Below are positions 10,267-21,338 of a stretch of 64,000 nt of DNA, one piece after another (positions within the stretch are counted from its first letter, which is position 1; each line of letters begins with the position of its first letter). Position numbers and translations under genes: made by a program. The DNA is from Diospyros lotus (Eukaryota > Streptophyta > Magnoliopsida > Ericales > Ebenaceae), in assembly GCF_014633365.1 (NCBI RefSeq), contig NC_068340.1, forward strand, positions 34,856,328 to 34,920,327, written 5' to 3'. The notes beneath the pieces are model-generated. The model saw only the letters and a program-made list of their open reading frames with translations, ran no database searches and had not been told where the DNA came from.

Positions 10267-13177
10267 ATATTATAACTATATATATATATAATATAGATGT
10301 AATTTTGCATATAAATTATTTCAAATAAAAGAGTTTTATGACGTGGGGATTGCAAATGTTCAAATTCAATCAAATGCAACAATATTTTATGAGAATGATT
10401 TCATATTACATACATATATGCAGCAATATTATATTACATAGATTGTGTTTCTCCCGAATTTATGGATTCGGAAAAATTATGTATTTTCCCAAACCTATGG
10501 ATTCGGGTGCTTTTAAAGCCCCTGAACCTTTGAGTTTAAGTATGATGATGAGCAAAACACTTGGCTATAAATAAAATGTTTCTAAATCTTTTTTGCTTAG
10601 CTTTTGTGATTCCGACGAGATGAGAGACTTCAGCAAAGAAGATGGGCGAAGCAAGTAACTTTGGTGACGGCGAAATGGCAGTGGTCTGAAGAGGGTTTGA
10701 TATGAGGAGTGGTGTGAAGAGAGTTTGTTGGGCATGAGAGGTGTCTTTTTGAGATATTGGTGTTTGGAGATATGTTTGGAATATAGATGATTGTAAAAAG
10801 TAATAATTTTGATTGCAAATAGCAAAAACTAAAATTTTACTTACATTAGTTACGAAAACAAAAGTTATGGTTACAAATAGAATTTTTCTATTTTCTTTAT
10901 CATCTAAGTTGCTAATTTTATTTGTTTCACTAATTTCCATGGATCATATATAACCATAAAATGAAATCCACCCCCAAGCATTCATCTCATTAATTAGGTG
11001 CAATCTTTATAATTGTAATTCGCTAATCATCATCTATATATGTTTTCTATCATTAATTATCATATATATATATATATATATATTATAATCCTCTCAATGC
11101 CCAAGCCCAAGGCTTGTTTTGCATCCCCATTTGTCTAAATTAATTTTATTTTATTTTATATTTTAATGTTATCTAAAGTCTTACACATAATATGGGATAT
11201 ATATATAATAATTTTAATTATAGAAGTTATGCCCATGAATAAATATGGTTAGAGATCTATAATTCATATAATAGACCGTACCAAATGAGATTAAGACTTT
11301 GATTTTGTATGAATTTCAAAAGGAAGAGAGAAAATACAATAAAATATGCCAGTCAGTTTCAAAGCCCAGAATACAAAACAAATTCGACACTAATCACGGC
11401 CCAAGCCCATTTTAAACCTCAAGGTCAATGGCATGTTTCTTATTACTCCACCTCAGCGGAAAATTGACCATAGCCTTTGAGGGCATGTTTGGTAATGAAT
11501 ATTTTCTACAACTTTTCTTTTCTTTTCTTTTGGAGGAGGGGTGGGTGTTTGCAATAATAAATTTATTTAATTAAAAATATCGACCTTAAGTCGACTGAAT
11601 CTACAAAAAAGAAACCACTTTGATATTAGAGATGTACTTTGATGAAAAGAGTATTTGCTTATTTAGAGAGAGATATGAGGTAATTCTAAATAGTTTAAGA
11701 TTAAAAATTTTACAGATAATGTTTATCTTGATATTTAAGAACTCGTTAGGATTAGGATTATTACAAATGCTGTCTATCTTAATATTTTGAAACCTATTAC
11801 GATTAAGATTTTTATGGATGATATTTATCTCAATATTTCAAAATTATTTTAAAATTAGAATTTTTTTATGGATTGCCTATCCCTTTCGTAGAATTTTTGA
11901 AGGGATGTTCGAATGCATGAGTTATCTAATTTGTGTGTTGTGTGAGATCCCGAGAAAATGTACACCATTTAACTCAAAGAGTTATTTTAAATTTTTAAAT
12001 TTTTTTAAATCTTTTAATGGACTTTTATCTATCATGCAACAATAACAAAACTCATAATCAATTTTTCTGGTTCCCACATTTTTTTATTTTTTTTTTTTGG
12101 AAAAAAGAGCAACCTAGCCAAAGGCTGCATATATGGCATAGAGTTATAATACAATGAGCGCTTAATAAAATTGGCACAAAATACACTTTTAAACTAAAGA
12201 ACCACAATAAGTAATATTTAGAGGCGAACCAATCAACACACAAGTGTACATCAAAAGCAACAACATTGTAGAGCAATTAATCCTCAAAAGCCAAGCGAAA
12301 TATTTGTGACTGATAAGCTATAAATGGCCACAAATGTTCCAAATATTTAGACTGTTCCATCCACTGACCCAACGACAAATTAAGATCGAATCAATCCATA
12401 TGCGCACAAGGATGAATTAATTAATGCCCTACGCACCCTTCCTATCAAAATTGAATTGCCAAACAATAAAGGAAGTTCCTCATCAATGATCACTTTCCAC
12501 AACATCAATCATTTAACCAATAACAAGCAGAAACTTGAGCCAGAAAGCTTCAGGTTTCATGATTGATTCGATCCCTTAAAACTCAAGGGTCTGTAAGAAT
12601 ATTCCTATATACAGCAAGACATCCTTTTGACCAAACAACATATTCATGATGATCAAAGCGCAGTGTGTGTGTGTATATATGTGTGTATATAGATATAGAT
12701 ATGAACGAACAAAGAGATGAAATTGATTGAAACAGTAGTTTAAATAAATAAGGCCACATATACGGCTGGTATTTTCTTTGTTAAGTAACCTAAAACTGGT
12801 GGCTTTTGCATGGCCCCCAACATTGACATGTCCCTGCCAATTTGCCGATCGAAGTTGGTGGTGTTAAGTAATCAATCTCCGCAAGTAAACGTGTCGTAGA
12901 ATCCCCATCCCCATTCCAAATATTTTGGTAGAATTAAATATTAAACATATATTTCCTTATAAGTATGCTGCTATATGGAAGGAACCGGCCGGGTAGTTGT
13001 AATCTTCTAAACTGCCTCAATTCTCCCATTACACAAGAGTCAATCTACCTCCATCTTACAAGCCCTTAATTACATCCCAATAATCTTCTCATCCCTAACC
13101 TAGAACCAACCCAAAACCACTCTGCAAAGACCAGAAAGAAAAAAAAAAAAAAAAAAAAACCCAGAAAAAAAACGCTG
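10267..13177. other. Intergenic, with one dispersed repeat copy
   Basis: No gene seen. About 11660-12045 is a diverged repeat (words such as atttttatggatgatattta and tcccgagaaaatgtacacc) that recurs at about 48470-48805. A (ta)n tract lies at about 11060-11085 and a (gt/ta)n tract at 12661-12705. A run of about 20 A lies just 5' of the acyltransferase ATG (13139-13160). No clear TATA box was picked. Confidence 0.45.
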
Positions 13178-14782
13178 ATGGAGTCTGTTGTTTCTGAGCT
13201 AGAAGGGACTCTCCTCAAGGACCCAGATTCCTTCTCCTACTTCATGCTGGTTGCTTTCGAGGCCTCGGGGCTCATTCGCTTCTTCTTATTGCTGAGCCTT
13301 TGGCCTGCGATTCGCCTGCTCGAAGCGTTCGGGATGAGGGACGCCGGCCTGAAGCTGGCCGTGTTCGTCGCCACCGCCGGGCTGAGAATTTCGGAGATCG
13401 AGTCGGTGGCGAGAGCGGTGCTGCCTAAGTTTTACATGGACGACGTTGACATGGAGGCTTGGAGGGGTTTTAGCTCGTTTGAGAAGAGGGTTGTGGTGAG
13501 CAAGATGCCCAGGGTTATGGTGGAGAGGTTCGTCAAGGAGCATCTCCGGGCTGACGATGTCGTCGGGACGGAACTTGCAGTAAATCGGTTCGGATTTGCC
13601 ACCGGTTTTGTTGATGACGACGTTGGTTCCATCTCCGGCCGCGTCGCTAAGCTGTTTGGCGATGAACAGCCGACCTTGGGACTGGCACGCCCAGCCGAAG
13701 ACGGTTCTTCGTTCTTATCTCTATGCAAGGTTAGCGTATACGGATGCGTTTGTACGTACGATACATATTCCTGATATATATGAATTCAAAATTGCTTTGA
13801 TATATACAAACAAAAAAATGGCTTGATTCATTTGCAGGAACAATCTCGCCCACCATTCATCAACAACCAGAAGAACGACCACCACCTCGTCCGCCCGCTG
13901 CCGGTGATCTTCCACGACGGCCGCCTGGTGAAGCGGCCGACGCCGTCAACGGCGCTTTTGATCATCCTATGGCTCCCTCTCGGCATCGTAGTTGCAGCGA
14001 TCCGAATTCTCGTCGGCCTGGTGTTGCCAATGTGGGCCATCCCCTACGTCTGCGGAATATTCGGCGGCAACGTCGTCGTAAGAGGAAAGCCGCCGCCGCC
14101 GCCGGACTCTCGCTCAGGCTCCGGCGTCCTCTTCGTCTGCACGCACCGAACACTGATGGACCCCGTCGTCCTCTCCGCCGTCCTCCAACGCCGAGTCCCG
14201 GCGGTGACATACTCCATCTCCCGAATCTCCGAAATCCTCTCTCCGATCCCCACCGTCCGGCTAACCCGAGTCCGGCACGTCGACGCCGAGAAGATCAAGC
14301 GGGAGCTCTCGAAAGGAGACCTCGTGGTCTGCCCGGAAGGAACAACTTGCCGGGAGCCGTTTCTCTTGAGGTTCAGTGCCCTCTTCGCCGAACTAACCGA
14401 TCGGATAGTGCCGGTCGCCATGAATTACAGAGTGGGGCTTTTCCACCCGACTACGGCGAGGGGCTGGAAGGGTCTGGACCCGATCTTCTTCTTCATGAAC
14501 CCTAGGCCGGTCTACGAAGTCACTTTCCTGAACCAGTTGCCGCACGAAGCAACATGCTCGTCGGGTAAAAGTCCGCACGACGTTGCCAACTACGTGCAGA
14601 GGCTCTTGGCTGCAACTCTAGGGTTTGAGTGCACGAACTTTACGAGGAAAGATAAGTACAGGGTTCTGGCAGGAAACGATGGAACTGTGCCTTGCCCAAA
14701 TTCGAACGCCGGGAGAATCAAGAAAGCGGTGATCAGTGGGTTGGAGAAGGTGGTGAGTGCTTTCGAGCCTTTCATTCACTGA
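13178..14782 (+). CDS. GPAT5: sn-2 glycerol-3-phosphate acyltransferase, GPAT5/GPAT7 type (suberin)
   Basis: Transfers an acyl group (from acyl-CoA) to glycerol-3-phosphate at the ER; the GPAT5/7 branch feeds suberin-type polyester assembly in roots, seed coats and wounds. Two exons, 13178-13729 and 13838-14782, joined in phase 0 (AAG|GTTAGC ... TTTGCAG|GAA), encode 498 residues, close to the roughly 500 usual. The N-terminal half is the HAD-phosphatase-like domain; its first motif reads ELEGTLL (7-13), with both nucleophile-region Asp replaced by Glu, as expected for the phosphatase-dead GPAT5/7 branch that yields lysophosphatidic acid. Hydrophobic segments lie near 34-48 and 224-250. Acyltransferase blocks in exon 2: HRTLMD (287-292), [10 protein letters not shown] (349-358), VPVAMNYR (375-382). 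The C-terminal stretch [16 protein letters not shown] is characteristic of this branch. GPAT5 versus GPAT7 cannot be separated here. Confidence 0.93.
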
Positions 14783-15009
14783 TAAAAAAATCTTGCTATT
14801 TCACAACTACTATACGTACGTACTCTTCATCACTACCATCTGCACCTTTCTTCTTCTTCTTCTTCTTCTATATTCTTTTATTTTTGTTTTTTTCTTTCTG
14901 AAACTAGAAAGTGTGGAATAATTAATGTACGTACTGTGAGTACTATTTAAGCTGCAGGGTGATTATTATTATTATTATACTTATTGTATAAATATTATTA
15001 TTAGCACTC

Positions 15010-15047
<38 letters not shown>

Positions 15048-15550
15048 TAATTGTCTATATATCATGTTGCCATTAAGAATATTGTATATTGTATTGTATT
15101 AATCCATACCAATCGTTCTTTCGCTGCATGATTATACTATATATCTATGAATCGTGCCACTTCCTCCAATTTAAATTACTTAAAGGCTCATTTTAAGAGA
15201 TTTGTCATTTTTTAATTTTTAATTTTTTATATTTAAGGTCTAGGGTTTTAAGAATATTAATTAATAAATAATAATGTTGGTCGATCTGAGTCAAGCCAAC
15301 CCATTTGATATGTATAATAAGCCTGTTTGGCTTAATTTGTTTTGTTGTAATTGTATTAAAGTGTTGTACTTGGTTTGTTACATGTTATGAAACTAATGTT
15401 GATAAAAAAAAAAAAAATTTCCTAAGCAAACATAGTATTATGTTTATAATGGTAATTGATGAAAGATGTGTGACCAGTCATGTATACGCGCGGTTTGATG
15501 TTGGATGGAAGATGAGAACATATGATTACTTGAAAACAAAATAAAGGTAA
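14783..15550. other. Intergenic, no gene seen
   Basis: Contains the acyltransferase 3' region (ctt repeats about 14849-14870), att repeats about 14962-15003 and a (ta)n(gt)n microsatellite at about 15010-15047. The short frames lack family features. Confidence 0.5.
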
Positions 15551-15933
15551 TTAATATATGAAAAATGCTATTTGAACAGAAGCATCCTTACAGAGTGTTT
15601 ATAGGGATGATATATCGTGATATTTTAACATCAAAATATCGCGATATTTTGCGATATATTTTGTTCATTCCCTTCTCCCTCTCTCTCCCTTTCCTTGCTC
15701 TTGCAACCTCTCACATGTCGCCATTCTTCACCTCCGTCTGCTTTCGCCGCTACTACCGCCTTGCCGCTAGGGCCAACAGTGTGAGAGGAAGAGCGGGAGA
15801 GAGACAGAAGGAGAAAGAGATATGGTATTGGGCATTTGGGTCATTTATTGCAGGGGCAAAATAGATATTTTGATTGCTCTGTAAATGTTTCTGTAACACA
15901 TCTTCTGTACAAATAGCATGACTCTTAATATAT
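15551..15933. mobile_element. MULE-type MITE (15560-15924) with 9-bp target-site duplication
   Basis: ttaatatat occurs at 15551-15559 and 15925-15933. Ends are inverted: left gaaaaatgctatttgaacag, right (reverse complement) gagtcatgctatttgtacag, continuing through cttacagagtgtttatag / gttacagaaacatttacag. The 365-bp element has a pyrimidine-rich left half and purine-rich right half. Non-coding. Confidence 0.75.
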
Positions 15934-17617
15934 ATATATATATTGTGGATTTAATGAAAATAAAAAATATTATTACCTAACTAATTACAAAAACAGAATG
16001 GAAAATAAAAAAATATGAAAATAGACTAAAATTGGATCACCCTAAATAATTAGTCACATCTGCAATTCTTTTTCTTTTATTTTACTAACAAAAGGATAAA
16101 GGTTAGTGTTGTGTCCAAGAAAATGGGGCTTAAGTCCAAAGAAAGAAGCTCATAAGCATATCGAAAAAAAAAAATTAGAGAGAAGCCACGGGAGCAAAAG
16201 ATCATGGGAGGATTGAAATTGAGGGACATCACTTTGAATGATTGAGAAATCTAAATGATCAAAGGTTTGCGTGAGACTTACTCGCGAGATACTCGTGGGA
16301 GATCCATGAGAGATTTGTGAGAGAGAGAACTGCGAAAGACTTGGCTAAGAGATCGGTATATGGCCAAAAGGCCGATGAGGTCATTTGAGAATTAGTATAG
16401 CCAAGAGATTGAGAAAATCGAGCCAAACTTAATTCTGATGTACTCACCTACAAATCTAGAAGAGAGCTAAATGTCCGTTAAAGATTGTGACTCTCCCTTC
16501 ATCTGTCAGTCTCATTTCTACTATAATTAGAAAACTCATTCTCTAGCAAATTAAGGTACGCTCACAACTCTACAGGGACTACAACTCTACTTGCCTTCTA
16601 CATTCTACACTCTCATTCGAAGATTGAATTAAGCATTGGTGGGCTCGTGTGTGATGCTCACCTGCACCCCTAACTAGTTTCTTTTTCTAAAGGTCTTTTA
16701 TAGACTACACCTGAAATATTCTCCTGCATAAACAAATATATTATTGTATCTTACCAATAACAATTAGATATCTAACATATATATTATTGTGTCTTAATAA
16801 ATCTTGATCAATTCAATGAAAACCACAAACTAGTAGCATCAAAATGACATTCATAGGTTGTTTTGATAATTCATAGCGTTATCAATGTGATAATATTTTC
16901 TTATTTTGGAATCTTATTTCAATTATCTATAAATAGGAGTCGTAAACCATTGTATAAAACACAACAAATAATAACATACTGTTACTCTGCTAGAATAATT
17001 AGAGAAACAGTTGTGGACTAGACATCGTTCATCTTTCCTTATTTGTCCTTGAAATCGCGTTTACCTTCTCAATACGGGTAAACGAATCGCGATCGATCGA
17101 TTTTAACAGCGACACCTTTAAAAAAACAAATTGGCAATGCCTGTAAGTTGTTGAAAGTCGTAATCATTTTTGCTTGTTTTCATATTAAATTGCTGTTACT
17201 ATAATTGCTGTTACTATCAGACACGAGATTTCAAAGCTTCACTCACTAAGATACGACACATTAATCATTTGTTTAAATAAACCTATATATATCAGGCTGC
17301 ATTAATTAAATTTGACTAATATTAATCAAATTAAATATTCAAAGGATTGGTTGTTTGGTGTGATGCAGCAACCATCGTATGCTTAATATGTATTTTCTAT
17401 TGAATTTAGAATTAGTTTCTGTTGTCGTACGTCGTATGTGGAAGGACAAGACAGGAGGAGTGATGTTAATTTGGATGGGTGAAGTAGATTTGATCAAAGC
17501 CTTTTCTTTTTCGGTAGAAGTGGCAGCTTTGACAATACTGTTGGCTTGGGTTATTGGCTTAATTCAATGGTCAAAACAAACTGATTTGTAGATAGATATA
17601 TGCATGCTTGATCAGTA
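15934..17617. other. Intergenic, possible LTR-like DNA
   Basis: No gene seen. A TATA-like ctataaatagg at 16929-16939 and a stretch near 16105-17110 (tgttgtgtccaag start, cgatcgatcgattttaac near its end) resemble LTR DNA, but I could not find matching termini, a target-site duplication or a primer binding site. The 70-codon frame at 17379-17591 has no recognised family. Confidence 0.35.
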
Positions 17618-17838
17618 TTACATATAGGGTCATGCTATTCTTATCTTATGGGCATCATAGGTTATATAATATATTATAAATAACAAAAATATTTCTTGTA
17701 CCTCATCACGCTTCATCGTTTCGTGGCGTCTCACTATTTTATGTCGCCTCACTTCATTACCTTGGGTGAGAAATATTTTAGATATTTTAACATCATTGTG
17801 TAGTCCATGAGGCAACAATAACATTTTCCTTACATATA
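17618..17838. mobile_element. Short MULE-type MITE (17627-17829) with 9-bp target-site duplication
   Basis: ttacatata is found at 17618-17626 and 17830-17838. The 203-bp element has weak terminal inverted repeats (gggtcatgctattcttat / ggaaaatgttattgttgc) and inner gatgagg / gcctcac words. A relative lies at about 44425-44606, sharing atgatgttaaaat-tctaaaatat and aagagatatttttg words in the reverse orientation. Confidence 0.65.
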
Positions 17839-18679
17839 TCTTTTACATATATATATATATATTTGATCTCTTCATCAACGTTGTTTAGTTTATAATAAGT
17901 AACATTGACGTGTCAACTCAAAAATAATAATATGAAATCTATTCTATCAAATTGTTGTGTTAAAATAATTAAATATGTAAGTCTCACATAATTATTATAT
18001 TTGAATTATTATATTAGCGTTACTTAACATAAACTAAATAATGTTGTCTAAGAAATCAAAATTATTTCTCTCCCTCTCTTTATATATATATTGCTTTATA
18101 TTTTCTATAATTAACCATCACCGGATCTTAAACTTAAAACATGATCAATATATACATGAGGCAGGGTGATAATAAGTATATTAATAATGTTCATCTATTC
18201 ATACTTGCAAAACATGCATGCACATACTACTAATTACAAGAAATTTAGGATATTGTGATAATTATATTGTGATTAAATTTTATCACGAAAAATATTCTTT
18301 TTGTGATAAAATTGAATTTTTTCGTGCAAAATTTAAAAAGTAAGTTCCCAGAAAAGAGATGTAGATCACAAATGGACATACTTAAATACCAAATCTTTCC
18401 TTAATTAGAACTTTTTTAGACATGCACTTCCACTACTTAACACTTAAATCCAGTAACCTCTAAACCTTTTACCAACAATCCCTAAATCTCTAAATAGAGA
18501 TTTCGTCTTACAAACCCTTAGTCTCTTTACCTTATGCCTCCACTTGGGGTTCTTACTAACTGGTTCTATCAATACTGGATCCTCTTAAGTCTCCAAATTT
18601 CTATTCCTTAATCTCCAAATAGGGTTTCACTCTGATATCAACTACATCAGAGTCACTTAAGCCTTCCAATAAACTTAAA

Positions 18680-18690
18680 CTCTGATACCA
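18680..18690 (-). other. Primer binding site matching initiator Met tRNA
   Basis: The minus strand reads TGGTATCAGAG, the classic plant LTR-element binding site for the initiator methionine tRNA, two bases from the LTR end at 18693. Confidence 0.75.
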
Positions 18691-18692
18691 AC

Positions 18693-21338
18693 TGTAACGC
18701 CAAACTTTCTCGGGCCCATTGTAACTTGGGACAATTCTGGGACAATAAATTTTTTTCTTTCAAACTAATGCTAAACCACATAATTCCTCGAATCCGTCCC
18801 AGAATTCACATACATTAATCTCGAAAGAGAATCATCATACACATCAAATGCAGGAAGCAAGAATCGAACCTGACATCTTAACATTGATCATAAATCAATT
18901 CTTATATCATCGTACCTCAACATAACTTAATAAAAAACATAAGTTCTAAACTATCATTAACCTCAAATAAGATTATACATCCTCATGCTTTTAAAATGTC
19001 CAAAATTCAAAGTAGCATAACTTAAATACATGGGCTATATAACATACATTTCATTCCTCATGCACTCTGTTAAGTGCCATTCCATACCTCATTCATCCTC
19101 GTGCCTGCTATTATCTCCATCTGGAATGTTTGAATATTTCAGGGGCAAAACCCAAGTTAGATGATGAATCATTTAAATAAGGGTACAGAAAACATATTTC
19201 GTGCATGAATGCAATGTCTTACTCATCGTAAGGGTCAACTGCACCCTCCATGCTACTTACCATTTTTGCGACTACCTCTTTCGAAGCCGTGGTGTATGGG
19301 TGCACCTTTGGTAAAGCAGCGGTGCCTGTTCGTACTCTCTACGGCCACAATGTGCGTGATCAATGTTATCAATATGTATTTATGCATTTCATAATCATGT
19401 CATACATGCAGTCTACGTGATGGATACATATCAGAGTATGTCAATATGATAAAAGCATTCCTGAGGATCGGGGTTTGAACATAAATCACCTACAAACCAA
19501 GAATTTTTCATAAAGTTAAATCCAGTTGGGAAGTACCACTTACCTCGATATTCGTGCCTTATCTCAAAATTTGTGCATCGCATCGATTTGCGTGCCAACC
19601 TCAAAATTCGCACAAATCACTTCAACTTAAGTTTTAAAGCATCATAATCACCATAATTATTTAAATAAGCATTAAAACCTATTTTTCCATAATTTCTTGT
19701 ATTTTCTTTATTTGTTTCTCTATTTCTACCTATTTTTCTTCAATAAATTGAAACTAAATATTTCTCAAATATTTCACTATGAAAATTCATAAAATAATAT
19801 TCCTAAATTTATGAAATTTTGTAGAAAATTTTACTTATCTTAAATTAGCCTCTTAGACTACCTTAGTATGCGTGTCATGTCCTCGTAACGCGTGTCCGAA
19901 CCATTTTTCTTGCCGAAATCTCCAAAAAATTATTAAGTCCCCAAATCCTATTTTTTAGGATTTTTCTAACATTTTTTTCTATTTTTTCTCCATTTTTTCT
20001 TTTCTTTTCTTTTATTTTCTTTTTTCTTTTTCATATATATATATATATATTTTCTTCTTATTTTCTTTTCTTTCTTTATTCTTTTTTATTTTCTTCTTCT
20101 CCTCTTATTCCTTCTTCTTCTTCTTCTCTCCCCTGCCTCCTGCACGAACAGCCACCTACAACGCACGACCACCGCCTGCCAGCCTCGTCGTCGCCTTTGC
20201 CGGCTGTTGGCGTCTCCGCCAGCCGCTACACTTTCCATCCTCGACCTTGCCAGCCTCTGTTGAGGTCGTTGTCGCGCTTGCAGCAACTCGCAGCTGCTTG
20301 CTGTTGCGACCATGGCCGCCTGCAACTATGCGGCCAGCTTTGGCTGCATTTGGCCTCGCTGGTCGTCGCTCCGGTCTCCACCAAGCTTCGCCACCACGCT
20401 CATCTGGCCCCAGCTCATTGCTCGCAGTTCCACCTTGCGCTCAAGTTGCCATGGCAGCCTCTGCTCCACTCGAACTTGCGGCCATGGCCGCTTGCTACTT
20501 TGAGCCTCCACCGACCGGCCTCCCTCTCTCGTGCAACTCTTTCTCTTGGCATGCTCAGCCCAAGCTCCCTCTCTCACTCAACTCTCACTTTTGATCTCCC
20601 TTGCTGCTTCTCATTATTGCCAAGCTTCCTGCCTATTTATAGGCAACTCACTGCCCCCAAATCAGCCCTGGATGCTACTCTTAGCGTGCAAAATCTTTCA
20701 AATGCTACAGGGTATGGGTTGCAGGGAATGGATGAAAGTTGCAGGGCATGGCCAATGAACGGCCCAACGCACGCCCATATTTATATATATATTATATATA
20801 TATATATCACATTAATAGATATAAAAATTGCACATTAATCCTCAATTTTCTCATAATATCACTTTAGAAATTCTTTTATTGCAATTATGCCCTTAAACCT
20901 CAAATTAATTTGCATTACAATACCGAAAACGCAAAATTAATAACTTTAAAACTTAGTAAAAAATGACGATTCACCCAGTGTTCTCACCGGGCTATTGTTT
21001 CATTCTGAAACCACTGAAGGGTTGATTCTTACACAAAATCGGAGCCCCCCTAAGGTACCGTTGATTTTTCGGGAGTCCTTTATGACAATTCGATTTTGCA
21101 GCCTAAATGGCAGCTGTATTTTAGTTGTACTGAAAATTGTTCCCGATTCAATTTCTTTCGATACCATAAATCTTATCTCATAACGCTCATCGAAAACATA
21201 TCATTTTTCTTAGACAATTTCACCCCGAGGCATTCCCTGTAACTGATTCGGTACTTATAACTACTATTAAATTAATTTTTCGATATTCTAAACTTATCGA
21301 AATTATGTGACAATCTCATACGAACATGGGGTATTACA
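18693..21338 (-). mobile_element. 5' LTR (2646 bp) of a minus-strand Ty3-gypsy element, internal region lost or truncated
   Basis: On the minus strand the LTR begins TGTAATACCCCATG and ends GGCGTTACA, with TGTAA..TTACA termini, followed by the initiator-Met binding site at 18680-18690. A TATA box (cctataaatag, minus) lies at 20633-20643, so transcription would run leftward through a CT-rich, CG-rich leader (20000-20620). Size, termini and binding site fit chromovirus-type (Tekay/Reina) elements. Leader-like sequence continues to about 18350, but no gag or pol follows before 17838, so the element is truncated or its body has decayed. The 213-codon + frame at 20197-20838 lies inside the LTR and is not a gene. 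Confidence 0.7.

Noticed and set aside
13178..13774. Unspliced 198-codon end for the acyltransferase N-terminal half
   Set aside because: Reads into the intron after residue 184; the GT..AG at 13730-13837 joins two halves of one known protein in phase.
16105..17110. Full LTR call
   Set aside because: TATA-like box and plausible tips, but no matching 5-bp duplication, paired LTR or primer binding site.
20197..20838. 213-codon + frame
   Set aside because: Inside a minus-strand LTR leader, biased composition, ends in a (ta)n tract; no domain.
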